In this document: one piece after another, positions 1-12,065 of the stretch
How positions within the stretch are numbered: position 1 is the stretch's first letter
How the letters are laid out: each line of letters opens with the position of its first letter
From: Corylus avellana
Taxonomy: Eukaryota; Streptophyta; Magnoliopsida; Fagales; Betulaceae
Reading direction: 5' to 3'
Length of the DNA: 64,000 nucleotides
Assembly (NCBI RefSeq): GCF_901000735.1
Contig: NC_081541.1
Location: forward strand, 682,001-746,000
Notes under the pieces: generated by a model
The model's database searches: none
Told to the model about the DNA's origin: nothing
Seen by the model: only the letters and a program-made list of their open reading frames with translations
Program-made: the position numbers and the translations under genes

Positions 1-137
1 CACTCTTTTCCTAAACCAACGAAATGCCCATTCCATTTTCACGGCCTACCGCTTATCACAAAATCGTAAAATATTTAAGCACAAAATGAGTTCAAGCCTT
101 CACTCAAAAAGTTCCTGCATTCAATATCTTTCTTCTC

Positions 138-156
138 ATATATATATATATATATT
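138..156. repeat. (AT)n microsatellite
   Basis: An uninterrupted run of about nine AT units. It lies just beyond the 3' side of the LINE relic on the minus strand, where a degenerated tail could be expected. Confidence 0.9.
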
Positions 157-269
157 CTAATATCATTCATTAAGAATAACATAGCCGAGGCTCTACAAAA
201 CAAGAGCTAAACGCTTTAAATTGATAATGTCAAAAATACAGTGAGAAACTTCTTCAAGCCAAATCTTGT

Positions 270-1560
270 TTGTCAGTGTCTGAATTGTTACAGGCCGCCT
301 CCTTTGCAAGTCCATGCGCTGTCATATTAGCTTCTCATTTGACATGGTGCACTTCCCATCATCGGAACACCTTTAGCACTACCTTGGCATCATCAATTAC
401 CTACCCGCCCATATCGACAAAAATTAGAGTCCATGTCTTTTAGGGTCGTAACCACAATCTTTGAATCCCCTTCAAGCAGCACTTCCTACAATCTAGAATC
501 ACGGCTTAGTTCTAGAGTGTGTAAAGCCGCAACTGCCTTTGCAGTGGTAGGGTCATACACAGCTTGTATGGTCTTGCATTGAGCCGCCAAGACCCGCCCC
601 ATGTTGTCCCGGATAATCACTCCTATCCCAATCCTCTTCTCTTTCAAATTTATCGTTGCATCCCAATTAGCTTTGTAGCTATCAAGGGGAGGGTTAGTCC
701 AACGAACTTGAAGCGTCCTCGTTGTTTCTGCCAGTTGACTGGGGTTGTTCTTGTTGGCTCTCCGGAACTGACTTAACAACTCCTCCGCCTCTTGGATTAG
801 ACGCTTCAGGTGCAAACAATTCCCCCCATGCAACACAAAGTTACGTCTCTTCCATATTGCACATGCAATAACCCCGGCCAGCTCCAACTCTTCGATGTTG
901 CACCGCTCCATCAAATATTCCATCACCGCCAAGAAATCCCCCCTATCACATTGGCTCTTGAAAAATCTGCTCGCTCGCTTCCACCCCAAACATCTTGGGC
1001 AGCTGGGCAATCCCAAAAAGTATGTTTGGCAAACTCCACATATCTATTGCATATAAAATAGAGGTCATCTTGGAGTACCCTTTGCCGTTTAAGGTTGTCT
1101 TTCGTTGGGAGGATATTGCTTCACACCTTCCATAAAAACATTCTTACAGCATTGGGGATCTTCAATTTCTAGATACAATTCCACAAGTCCCTATTTTTGT
1201 TTAAAAAGGAACTCTCTCCCTGCATGGGTCCACACTACTCCATCTCCAAGTGGTTAGCACTTCACACCGAGAATTCTCTCGTGCTTGTTCGATGCCAAAC
1301 CAACTTATCCTCTTGCTGATACCTACTAATGGGTAAGTTGCATATGATCTTTGCCTCCTCCACCAAAAAGGAATTTTGAATAAGCTCAATATTCCACGAA
1401 GATGTCATCGGATCAATCAGAACACTTACCTTTGCATCCACAGGCAAGCCATTGCATGGCGATTGGATGGCAAAGGTTGTTGGTTTCGGGATCCATCTAT
1501 CACCCCAAATGAAGACCTTCCTGCTGTCCTCTATCCTCCAAATAGACCCTGCATGAATTA
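270..1560 (-). pseudogene. Degenerate LINE 3' part (zinc-binding RT-associated and RNase H-like regions)
   Basis: Read on the minus strand, 1447-1201 shows, in two overlapping frames, the region seen after reverse transcriptase in plant LINEs (WN..LI..SF...EA..I..LPIS, then DKLVWH). The frame 1016-486 carries an RNase H-like domain of the RVT_3 type, with YKANWDATIN followed by GIGVIIRDNMGRVLAAQ. The domain continues past a stop at 486 with LEGDSKIVVTTLKD, and after a frame change and further stops with an N..AHGLAKEAA-like end near 290. The usual acidic AEA motif reads AKA, so a catalytic Glu appears lost. No reverse transcriptase core is visible upstream. It is a 5'-truncated, frameshifted relic with no expected activity. 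The exact ends are uncertain. Confidence 0.85.
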
Positions 1561-4334
1561 ATTCTCTAGCTAATAGAAAACTCCTCCATATGTTAAATTA
1601 TGACTTATTGCAAAAAAAATATTGTAAATTTTATTATTTAATTAATATTTTAACATTTACACTTAAGTTTAAATTTTCTCTGAATAAGTAAGTTCCAAAT
1701 ATTTGAATAAGTACCAAATATTCAACTAAAATATAAGTGAACATTAAGGTCAAGACTTGAACTAGCTAACCTAGCCATAATTATACAGTGTGAGACTAAC
1801 TGAGACACCAATATACAATGTGGGACAATATATATATTCTAACATCTTACACTGCCAAGATATATAATTTTGATAATTTATCATTATGTTAAGATCCCAA
1901 TTGTCATATACGTCATATATATGTCATATTGTTTTCTAATTCATCTCTTTTGCAAATTCACTATAAATAATAAATTTGCCAAATCTCTTGTAGAGAAATA
2001 CGCAAAAAAATGAAAATTAACATTTATCTTTTGATTATATGCATGGTGGATAAGATTGCAGTGACTTTGTTAGCTCGAGGTCAATCCATTCCTGTGGCTA
2101 AAACTTTCTCTAGCGGTTACACTTAACTTGGTCTTCGTTTATACCATCGTTTGCCGATTCATGTATGATGTAATTTTGTTGGCCTTGAACTCAGGCAAGA
2201 ATACTGATTCCCAATCATAATGTCTCCTACGGATGATATTTTCGCCAAACAAGAATTCCGGAATACGGGCTTAATGATGCTCACATGAGCCCATATTCAA
2301 CCATCTTACATCTACAATGCGTTGGTGCAAATACGATCCCCCAAAATGGCAACATTAACAACACACATGAGACACAACAAAATCAGCAGAGGAAGGAAAC
2401 AGAGGCAATCTACGGTCCTCGGAGAAAAATATGATGTCGGGTCTTTGTTTGTGCCGTGTCCCTTGGTTCACTGCATCCTTTCTGAAAACGATTTGTAACA
2501 CTCACGATTTTTGAGTTATATATAATAAATTGGTGCAATGAACCCTTTTTTTTTGGCGTCCTCTCATCTCCATATGTAGAAACAGAGTCTCTGTCTTTTT
2601 CTCTCTCTCTCTCTCTCTTTCTATTGAGCCAGTTTTCTTTTTTCTAGGTTGATGGGTCCACTCGAAACTATAGTTTTATCAAGCAGAAAAACCAAGGGCC
2701 AATGTTCTTCATTATCTAACCGTAATAACGTAAAAGAACTTTCCTAGGAATTTGGAAAAAGAGAAGATAATAATAATAATAATAATAAATCAGCCTCTAT
2801 TCCAAGCAAAACCCATGTATGTATTTTCTGGATAAGTTTGATTTATTTATTATTTTTTATTCGATTTCTTAGCAATTTATTGCTAACAATATGAAGGATA
2901 GAATTGTAAATTATGATCTTCTCTAATTCATTTAAATTAAATAATATTTAGTTAATCATATTAAAATGAGATTTTTACCTCTTAAAAAATAAAAAGACAA
3001 AAAAATACGTGGAAATTATGAATTAGACTGCAAGTGGGTTTACGTGTGGGAGTTGAAAAATTGAGGATTCCCATTTGATGCAGGGGACCAAGTTGGGTAG
3101 AGGTGCCCTAAGAAGTCTGCAATGTTGGCCAGTCGTGCAATAAGCCAATAAGGTGCACAGTGAAGAGAGCAATGGGAGATGGGCCACACTGTTTTGGTTG
3201 ATTTTGGCATATCTTGCCATTATGAATGATGATGGTGCATTGGAAATTTGGTTTTGTTTGCAGCGTCAGAGCGTTCGTCCTCATTTCATTTATGACTTCA
3301 AACAAACACCTAATGTCCTACTCTTTCCTTCCTACTCTCTTTTCATTTTCAAAATTCAAATTTTCAATCAACTCCATGTGTGAGTGTGACCCATTAGTTT
3401 GAATTTGCAGCTGCCTAGCAGTAGCAGATATCTCTGTGTGTGATTCATTTTTGGTCAAACTTAGGCTGCTCCGAATGAGCTCTAATTATTACAATACCTG
3501 AAATAAATATAACAAAATAAATAAAAAAACTTATTATAATTATTATTTTTTTATATAAAAATTAAAGAACATTAAACAGAAAATAAGAGATAGGGGTACC
3601 AACTACCAACAAACACCACTATTCGGTTCAAAGAAGAGATAGAGCTCCCGCTTTGGAAATAGAATTTCAGCAAACCTGATATCATGTAACATTATTTTAT
3701 GTAATTTTTTTTTTTTTTTTTGGTGAAGGTAACACATTTTATACTTTTGTTTGCTACAATCATGAGTACAATTGAAAAGAGTATATTTGGTTTTTTAACA
3801 TTCCACGAAGTGGATGGCATACCCAAGGAACCAATTAAGAATTAATAACCATAAAATAACACAAAAAGATAATTGAAAAATAATAATAATAAGGTAAATA
3901 ATGAGGGACAAATGCAAAATCAATTTTTGGGTATCACCAATTTGCAATTAGATTTTTCCGGTGTAAAAATATTGCTTAAAACTTCTTGTTCTAAATAAAA
4001 ATGACAAATAACTCTCCGCTCGCTATCAACTTCCATTAAAAATTTTGTCATAAATCGTCAAATCTAACATATCAACATCAATAATAAAATTACAAAATGC
4101 CCTAAATTTGGATTCTTTGAAATTAAGCTACATGAATTTTACTAAAATTTGAGTAACTTAAGAGAAGGGTTGCGAGGCTCATTTGTCTTAAGTAGGAAGG
4201 TCTCATGCCTTAAATTGCTCATAACTCTCATCTCTTAGGTTGTCTGAATTTCACTAAAATTTCAACAGCCTAATTTTTGGGGACACTCACCCCAAGCAAA
4301 CATGTTAGAGTCTTGAGATATAATTTCATGACCC
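1561..4334. other. AT-rich intergenic DNA
   Basis: No gene is visible. It holds a CT microsatellite (2601-2618), an AAT-type run (2766-2788) and a T run at about 3702-3720. The T run is followed by sequence resembling the reverse complement of a retroelement tail. Short open frames around 3023-3383 match no family I recognise and have no codon-like composition. Confidence 0.6.
2601..2618. repeat. (CT)n microsatellite
   Basis: An uninterrupted CT run of nine units in intergenic DNA. Confidence 0.9.
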
Positions 4335-4361
4335 AAAAAAAAAAAAAAAAAAAAAAAAAAA
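4335..4361. repeat. Poly(A) run of 27 bases
   Basis: A homopolymer directly left of the inverted-repeat element at 4367. It could be an old retroelement tail or simple slippage. Confidence 0.85.
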
Positions 4362-4366
4362 GAAGA

Positions 4367-4969
4367 GTTAAATACCTTGTTGGTCCTTGTGATTTGCACT
4401 TTTATCGGACAATTGCATTGATTTTAAAAACTATTGAAAGTGGTGCATGTGGCTTTCCCTTTTTTGTTTGTCATTTCATCTATTTTCCGTCCAAAAGTCT
4501 AACAACTCTCCGTGTCAAAGCCATTAAACGTCTATCACATGTCTCTCATGTTACATCATTCATCCATTCTTGCCGCGTCAATATTATTTAAAATAAAAAA
4601 TGTTAGCAAGAAAGATAAAAAAATGTTAACAAGAAAGATCGTCTCCACCAACCACCAAACGCGACCTACTTGCAAGAGAGGGAGAAGGATCTCCGCTACC
4701 CATAGAGGTGGGATCTCCCCTAGCGGTGGGTGGCGGAGATGATCTCCCTCCCTATTATTAATTAATTAATTTATTTATTGATTGATGATGATGTGGTAAC
4801 AATAGATACATAAATGACATGGCGGATGCCCAATGGCGAGCCAATAAATTGTTAGATAGAATGAACTAAAATGAAAAAGAAAACTGCATATACTAGTTTT
4901 AATAATGTTTAAAACGGAGATAACCCGTACTATAAAAGTGCAAATCAAATTGACCAAAAAGTAATTAAC
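4367..4969. mobile_element. Inverted-repeat (MITE-like) element with about 130-bp arms
   Basis: The left arm starts GTTAAATACCTTGTTGGTCC. The reverse complement of the right end starts GTTAATTACTTTTTGGTCAA. Both arms continue with TTTGCACTTTTAT at similar offsets and further shared blocks such as TTTTCATTT and TCTAACAA. The centre (about 4600-4760) is less AT-rich and contains its own small palindromic GGTGGGATCTCC-type repeats. No transposase frame is present. I could not identify a clean target-site duplication. The class is unknown. Confidence 0.6.
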
Positions 4970-6248
4970 AGTAACACAAACAAATCCTGCGTTGGAGATC
5001 TCAATCCATGGATGGTTGCATGGTGGTTTGAATAGAGACGGTGAAGAAAGCATATATCATGGCATATGCTCCTCTATATTAATGATTTATTTTCACGTTT
5101 TAATGCCCACAGATTTGTACAAAAGCAAGTGTAAATTGCTTTTCTCTTCAAAAGTACTTTCAAAAGAGTGAAGTTTGTCAGGATCATTTAAAACATTGAG
5201 ATCTATAGACTATAGCAAGCTTAACACCTCTCCTCTCCTCTCCTCCCCTTCCCCACCAACTATTTCTGTTTCTCACAGAAATATGGCCTCCAAATTCTGA
5301 ATTGGCAAAATGGCAAAATGCAATTGATGGGTCTGGAAAACATGTTCCTTACGATCAATCTTTTCCCACTTCAACCTTTATGCAACACAATATACCCAAC
5401 CTGGGACTGCATTTTCTGAAAAAGTTAAGGCTCCCCAAAAAATGAAAGAAAAACAAAAACAAAAGCAATAAAACCGTCATGTCATTTCAATCTCAAAATG
5501 CACAGAAATGATGATATATTTGATTCGAACAGCTATCCCATATCATATATATCTCAAAAAGTGATATAATGGTAGAAATGCAGGGCCCGAAACTGCAAAC
5601 AGACACAGAACAGAGCACACACAAAAGATCACAAATAAGGAATTCTTTCAATCTCTTCATAATGACACCATCACTTTACAGACAACACCAAGTGAGTGTA
5701 TGACACCCGCTGGTCATCATACCTAAGACACCCGAACATTGAAAAAAAAAACAAAAAAACAAAAAAAAACTAAACCTACGCTATCCTCTGCGATTCTTCC
5801 CTGTTTCTTCTTTACAACAAAACACAAGAACAGAGTGCCCTGTTCAGTTTCCTCCTGCTTTCCATTTCCCATCAAAGCATCTCAAATGCCAACCACATTG
5901 CCTTCCTCAATGCATGTTTTGACGGATATCTCTTCAGAAGGTTCGCTTGCAAATCGCGACATCAGAGAAGAATCTGAGATTAAATTACAAAAAATAAAAA
6001 AATAAAAAAAACAAAAAAAAGGGTGAAACTTTGAACTTCATTAAGCAAAATCACGACTATAAAACTCAATATTGAAACAGAGTCGATTATACCTCTAGAA
6101 TATGAATTTCTTGATTTGTCATGCAACGAATCGCTAATAGAGCTCGTTAAAAATGAAGAATCTGAAACAAAAGGTAGAAAAGACTGAGAATTGGAATCCA
6201 GCAAAATATATTTAAGTTTCAGAAATTTGAAATCTTGATTCATTACAT
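4970..6248. other. 3' flank of the MAKR5-like gene and intergenic DNA
   Basis: The part nearest 6248 should contain the 3' UTR and poly(A) site of the leftward-transcribed MAKR gene. No other coding region is supported. The A-rich stretches at 5741-5770 and 5987-6020 create spurious lysine-rich frames. Confidence 0.55.
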
Positions 6249-7211
6249 TTACTTATGAGCATATCCTATACCTCTAGAAGAATTGAAGGATCTCTTGCAA
6301 TGAAGAATGGCGCTTTGAATACCATCATCCTGCTGCAACAGCGAATCATCTCTCCTATTCACCGGCTGTGCAGCTGCGATCGAAGCCGATGCGGATTTGC
6401 TTTTCCGCAAGGGCTTCTTCTTCTTAGGCAACGCCACCGTAGACGGAGACGACGCAGTGGAAGCCACCGATAACTCTTCGGAGAACTTTATCTTTTCGCT
6501 GTACCTTTTTGAGACCTTGACGTATAGAGGTTTGATTAGGTTCAAATATTTTTGTATCACTTCCTTTGAGAATCGCTCTGCTTTTGAGTCCTCTGAGGGC
6601 TGGGAGTCTTGTATTTTGCTTTCGGTTTTTCTCAAACTGTTTCCTCTGGTGAATAGTGAGTTTTTCGGAGCTTCTTCAACCTTGAGTTTCACCGTGAAGA
6701 AGGCCTTGCTTTCTTGTCTTCTTTGCTCCTGGTTATCCATGGAAACGGTTTTGGACTCTCTTTTTGCAGTTGCCATTGACTTTGACTTCGGCTTCTTAAA
6801 CATGAGGACTTGAAATCTTGGAGCTGATTTGAGCAGAGCGATCGGGGACTGAGGCTTGGAGGTGGGCTCAATCGGGAGGATTTTTCTTCTGGAAATAGGA
6901 TCGTTAGGAGACAGAGAAAGGGCTGTCTCTGAGAAATTGAGGGCAGCTTTTTTGGCCGAGTTGTTGTGGTGTTCCTTGGTATCAAGCCTGGTTTTATTGT
7001 CTTTGACATTGTTGGCTTCGGGGTTGTCGTTGCTTTTGTCTTTCTTGCTGTCAAAGTCAAAAACAGTGAGCTCCAAGTCGAAGAAAGAGTCTTCTTCTTC
7101 TTCTTTTTCAAGTTCATCCTCTTTTTCATTTAGAGGATGAGGAGCTCCATTGGTGATGAAGGGGTAGGTGTTGGTGGGTCTCCAGAACTTCAGGAAATTC
7201 AGAGCTTCCAT
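6249..7211 (-). CDS. MAKR5: Probable membrane-associated kinase regulator, MAKR5/MAKR2-like
   Basis: This intronless gene encodes 320 residues starting MEALNFLKFWRP, the usual opening of this MAKR subgroup. MAKR proteins are plasma-membrane-anchored partners of leucine-rich-repeat receptor kinases; in Arabidopsis MAKR5 amplifies CLE45-BAM3 signalling in the root phloem. Visible features are an acidic N-terminal third (EKEEEEDSFFDLELTVFDFD), the conserved stretch ALLKSAPRFQVLMFKKPKSKS at about 125-145 whose basic tail fits membrane binding, a basic SLFTRGNSLRKTES block, the conserved helix KEVIQKYLNLIKPLYVKVSKRY, and the C-terminal IQSAILHCKRSFN (about 298-310), which corresponds to the family's kinase-interacting end. 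The length matches MAKR5 (about 326) better than MAKR2 (about 410). The first Met is used because the conserved N-terminus begins there. Subgroup assignment rests on remembered family sequences. Confidence 0.92.
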   Translation of the reverse strand: MEALNFLKFWRPTNTYPFITNGAPHPLNEKEDELEKEEEEDSFFDLELTVFDFDSKKDKSNDNPEANNVKDNKTRLDTKEHHNNSAKKAALNFSETALSLSPNDPISRRKILPIEPTSKPQSPIALLKSAPRFQVLMFKKPKSKSMATAKRESKTVSMDNQEQRRQESKAFFTVKLKVEEAPKNSLFTRGNSLRKTESKIQDSQPSEDSKAERFSKEVIQKYLNLIKPLYVKVSKRYSEKIKFSEELSVASTASSPSTVALPKKKKPLRKSKSASASIAAAQPVNRRDDSLLQQDDGIQSAILHCKRSFNSSRGIGYAHK

Positions 7212-7279
7212 GGTGGTTGTGATATGAGGATTGGGTTTGGGCTATTTTAGGGTTTTGATGGGTTTTATAAAGGGGTTTA

Positions 7280-7284
<5 letters not shown>

Positions 7285-7313
<29 letters not shown>
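7285..7313. repeat. (GA)n microsatellite in the MAKR5-like leader
   Basis: About 14 GA units, which read as CT on the transcribed strand, 74 bases upstream of the start codon. CT runs are common in plant 5' leaders. Confidence 0.9.
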
Positions 7314-7315
<2 letters not shown>

Positions 7316-10300
7316 TGAGTTGTAATGAGTGAAATGAGAAAGCTGTGTTTAATCTTCACTTCGTTTTATGGTTGTGTTTGCAAGCATTGGGAAGCAGAGA
7401 ATAACGTAAGCTTTTCTTTTGCTTTTTGAAGAGGCAGAGAGGGTTGCTTTTTGTATTTTGATTTTGTTTTTGTATGTTTTCGTTGTGTTTTTTTACATTG
7501 AATTGCTTACGTGGGATTCAACGGGCTAGCATGTGAGACTGTTCTTTCAAAAGAGAGAGAGTGTGCGTATAGGCTGTGGCCTGTGGTAGACCTATAAAGT
7601 TTCAGATTTGCAGACCAGAAATACAAAATCAGTCTCTGAAGAATGCAGGTTTCGTATCAGAGTTCAACAGAGTACTTGAGTTCTTCTCCCCACACGCGCT
7701 CATCAACTGTTTGAATTCTATTTTTTTTTGTATTATTATCCGACATTGTAGAACCTCAATATTCAATGTCATTTAAGATCATGTTTTGGGTTGTCTCTAC
7801 TCATTAAAGAACCCTGTCTTTACGGTTTCTGATTTGACCATAAGGATACTCGGATTTTTCACTAATTTTACTGTTTAAATTGCGTATTTGACTGTCTTTA
7901 TAGGTTTACTTATATGAACAAATGGGTAGACGGTTGATGATTCATAAGTTGCTTGAATAGATAAGTTTTTATCATATTTATTGTCTAAAGTTTTAATAAT
8001 TTGGATAATAAAATTGTTAAAAATCTAAAAGGATATAAAAACAAGTGAGTTTCGTAATCTTTAAATGTTGGAATTATGTGTAATTTAAACAATTAATTAT
8101 AGGAGATTTTGATGTAATATTTAGGCATATAGCGGTCCTAGAGCCAACGAGAATCAGTGATAGTTCAAATGCAAAAACAAATTTCATCACTAGCTAAATT
8201 GGAATGCTTGTCACGTTTAATTTCAACTTTTGAATTCCGTTTGTGAGGAAATACAAAACTATAGGGAACATAGAGAATAAAAGTTAAGACCAAGTGACAA
8301 AGTCTCAACCACAAAGTCTGAGTCAAACTTGTTGGTTTCTCGTTTTGAAGAGAATTTGGATACGATAGAATACCTTTCAAAAGATAGTTGAACAATTAAA
8401 ATAACGATTTAAAACAAGACTTGTTTCAAGTCTATGCAAGACAATATTGAAGTGAAGAAAAAACCAACCATCGGAATTTGGGTTGCGCGTGGGAGTTAAT
8501 GTGGATGTGTTATAGTGAAGGGGTTTTGTTGTGTAGAGAAGACGGAGGGATGGTGACGAGAAACTTCCAAAAAGTGGTGAAAGGAAAATGAAAAAGATAC
8601 AAAGGCCAAAAAGAAAAGACGCAGAAAAGAGAAGCAAAGCAAAACAAAGTAAAAACAAAGGAAGCGTAAGGTAGTCTACTTTGCTTTTTCTCAGTCTTAT
8701 TAAAAGATCTGCTAAAGTCAGAAATTTGGGTTCTTTACAAGGCAAGGCATTGGCGCAGAGACTGGGGGGGCCATGGCATGGGGCACGCATGTTCTGCTTT
8801 CAGCTTTGAACAGGTCCAAGTCTTTGTGTTGTTTTTTGAAAGGTTAGTAGATGGTCACCAAACGGGTCCAAGTCTTTGCTACAAAAGGTTTGACTTGTGA
8901 AGATGGGCTTTGCTTTGTCTTAGCCTAGCCCGTCCTTTGAAACCTGTGCAAAATGCTTGGGGTGGAAGGTTTCCTTCTTTTTTCACTTTCCTTTTTCTGA
9001 ACTTGGAAAAAAAGTATTGTTAAATTTTGGGTCCTTCTTTGAACACTAAATGCTCTTTTGGGGCCAATGCTATCCACTAGTGTCTCACAATCCTAATTGG
9101 GTTTCTGTTTAAAAGAACATCTAGCTTATATGCAAGTTAGTATAAGCTATTTCGGACCAAGATCCGGTGCAATACTTATACCGTGCAACCGTTATAAAAA
9201 TTAAAGAAAAATACAAAGGGTGACATGATGGGTATGGTTTGAAGGTGATCGCGGCCATTGCTATCATGATTTGCACATGATCTCAATCTAGGTATTTCCT
9301 ACATATTGTGGTCTTCAGACAAGAATCTAGCTAGCTTTCAAGTATCCAAGCCATGCATTAGCCATCCCACTGCTCCCACAGGATCACATGGTCGATCATT
9401 GCAACATTCATGAGTTATACAACTTTAAGTTCTTTTTTCTTTTCAATTAAAAACACAAAAGACATGGAAAAAGAAAAAGAAAAAGAAAAAGACTATTTTT
9501 ATTTTTATTTTTTCCTTTATGGCTTGCACGATGCAAATATGCTGCCTGCTCCTCCTGCCTAAGCTGACTTTTATTTTAACAAATTTTGGTCGGTCGAAAA
9601 ATCATTAGCCGACTCTAGTGATATACATTATATTATTACCACATTTTCCCCATCAAATATTGTAAATTAGGGCCTAGAAATCATGATTTAAAGTTGAATT
9701 TGTAATCCCTTTGGCATCATGTCCAAAGTTGTAGGATTCTGTTCTTCTTTTTCTACGAAAGGAGAAGGGTGTTCCCCACCATCATCATCTTCAATTGTTT
9801 TTTTATTTTTCTTGTTGTCATCTCAGGTGGATCAAACCAGTCCCTATCCAAAATTCCCTTTCAAACTCAAGAGCCTACCATCACCCTTTTGTAGGTCTTC
9901 TGGTTTTGGTTGTTGGGTGTTCCTCTTTTCCACCCTTGAAGAAATTCACAATTGGTTGGCTAGTCAAATTATTCCTTAATGAATTTTGTGAATGGTGGGA
10001 TCTTTATGTTTGTAATCAATAATCATGATATTAGGGATTAATATAAAGGTTAATTGTCGGGGCTGTGGTATTACACCAACCTTGCTGTACAATATGAAAG
10101 TAACAAAAACTGGACATTTTACTGTACTTGAGAACCTTCCACTATAATTATAAATTACTCCAAAATTTCTTTGAATTCAATCCATCTTAATAATTACCCC
10201 AAATTCAACGTAACGTAGATAGTTCATGTAAATCAATAACTATAAATTTTGTGGAATTATATAATTTGATTATTGGCTAAGATGAGAACACCCATTAGTC

Positions 10301-10429
10301 TATAAATTTTGGTTGATGAGCTCGAAGTGACATCATTAATTTTAAATGCAGAGGGTTATTTGAGGCTGTCTCAACTGCCAAATAGGTTTACTTCTCATAT
10401 TATTGGTCGTGCTAGACTATACGATAGGG

Positions 10430-10590
10430 ATAAAATCATATACTTTAACCGTGACTTCACAATTTACCTCATGCTTAAATTAAATATTTTATGTGTTAGA
10501 CTTTATCTATTAAAGAGAAGTTTGAGCATACACGTGAGATAATTGTTTTTTTTATATATAAATTTAAGTTTTTAGGATAAATAGTAATTT
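10430..10590 (+). repeat. Fragment related to the 14.2-14.4 kb repeat
   Basis: The string around ATTAAAGAGAAGTTTGAGCA and CACGTGAGA, followed by AAATTTAAGTTTTTAGGATAAAT, matches the order of blocks at 14320-14420 with moderate divergence. It is probably an old LTR-retrotransposon or similar interspersed repeat. No protein-coding part is visible. Confidence 0.5.
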
Positions 10591-10879
10591 AGCGGAGCCC
10601 TGGTTAGAATTCTCCTAGTTATTTACTATTATTTTTTTTTGAGAAAATAAAAAAAGAAGTTATTGTCGATGGGCTAAGGGCCTTTGTTGAATTTTGTTTT
10701 TTTAGGAAAAAAAGAAGAGTTATAAGCAATAGGCCCAGACATGACATGGGCAACAGCCCATTTTGTCTCAACCTTTTTGGGACTTGGACCAGCCCATTTC
10801 CTCCTTTTTCCATTTTGAGCCGGTTGAGAAAATTTTGTCAGTCTCCAATAAAGCAGCCATGGCCCGTTTTCAGTTCTCC

Positions 10880-11146
10880 CTAAAATCCTTGAAGTTCAAC
10901 TTGGGTGTTTGGAAGCATCCGTAGCATATTCTCCCAGATGTTCCATTGTCCTTCTGGCAACAAGTAACAACAGAAGGATATACCAAAGGACTCTCCCGCA
11001 AGTGACACGAGCGGCGTGCCCCTGTTTTGTTGTTGGAAGTAAAGAGGCCGTGTAGTGGTTTGCAAGCAAGCGTTCCTCTCAGCCATCAGCCATGTCTGGC
11101 ACTTCTCATCGGTTCCATCAAAAACTAATCTCGGTAATTCAACCAT
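10880..11146 (-). pseudogene. Orphan open frame, possible coding relic
   Basis: The frame has 88 codons (MVELPRLVFDGTDEKCQTW... to ...VELQGF) and is richer in GC than its surroundings. I do not recognise it. Downstream on the same strand (10860-10680) other frames read like GPSPKKVETKWAVAHVMSG, faintly reminiscent of the linker region of plant LINE ORF1 proteins. With the tryptophan-rich end (EGQWNIWENMLRML) this could be a degenerate LINE ORF1 start. No intron signals or partner exons were found, so a functional gene is unlikely. Confidence 0.3.
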
Positions 11147-11369
11147 AACTTCTTCTGGTTTTTTGCATCATTTCAATTTCAATGTCTATCAAGTATGTTG
11201 ATGCTTCGATGAATCTTGCTTGCTATTAGGTATAGAAGGTTCCTTCTCATGTAATTCTTGTATGCTCAAAGAGGAACCATTCATTTTGTTTGTTTTGCCC
11301 TAGAATGGGATCATGCGAGTAACATTTTGTCATTATGTCTGGATCTTATTTAAGTATTTGCATTAAATT

Positions 11370-11690
11370 AGGGTTGTTAATTTTTCACATAACCGTTATC
11401 TCAATAAGAATTTGACACAAAATTAAAGAGTTAAGGTTGAGAAGTTAGACCCATTTAATTAAATGGGTCGTGTTAGGATTTACCTACATAGTTTTATATT
11501 CATGCATCGATACGACTTGAACCCGATATGCGACATACTTGCTGTCAATTTTTGGCATAGCCCACGAACCTAATACAAAATTAGAGGGATATGGTTGATG
11601 ATTTTGAACCGTTTAATTAAATATGTCATATTAGGGTTGTGGAGTTTGACCCAAATCTGACACGCAAACACAAATTGTCACCCTTACAAT
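11370..11690 (+). repeat. Interspersed repeat copy, ATTTAATTAAATGGGT family
   Basis: The copy holds the block order ACCCATTTAATTAAATGGGT, then GTTTTATATTCATGCATCGA, then ACGACTTGAACCCGATATGC. It repeats a diverged version of these blocks from about 11560, including GACACGCAAACACAAATTGT. The same blocks recur at 18.0, 36.4, 49.5 and 54.4 kb. There is no coding capacity, and the class is unknown. Confidence 0.7.
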
Positions 11691-12065
11691 TAAGTTGCAT
11701 ATAAGTATCGCATTCTAGATAATGTTCGTATTATCTGGAGCTAGAGTAGCATGATTTTTCTTTAGATGCGCGAGTGAAGAAATTCGAACATATAAGGTTG
11801 GTTGTTCCCTTGAAAATTGGAATGATATTATTTGATCTTTCAATGGTTATTTGAAGTCAAGAAGGAGATGGGACTGGTTTCTATCCTTTTCTTTTTGATC
11901 CTTAACCAATATCATTGGCTTAGACCCAAAAACAGAAGGAAAAAAAAAAACCTTCTAGATTTGTTTTTCCCAAATAATGTCACCTACGTGCATTACTATA
12001 GGCAGTCATTAGAAAACATCGTTGCTGACTTCGTTAAAAGGCTATACATAGGATCATGTATTTGG

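Noticed and set aside
8377..8790. 137-codon open frame on the minus strand, hydrophobic N-terminal half
   Set aside because: Residues follow translated CT-rich low-complexity DNA (many L, F, S), there is no family motif, and the region looks like promoter or leader sequence.
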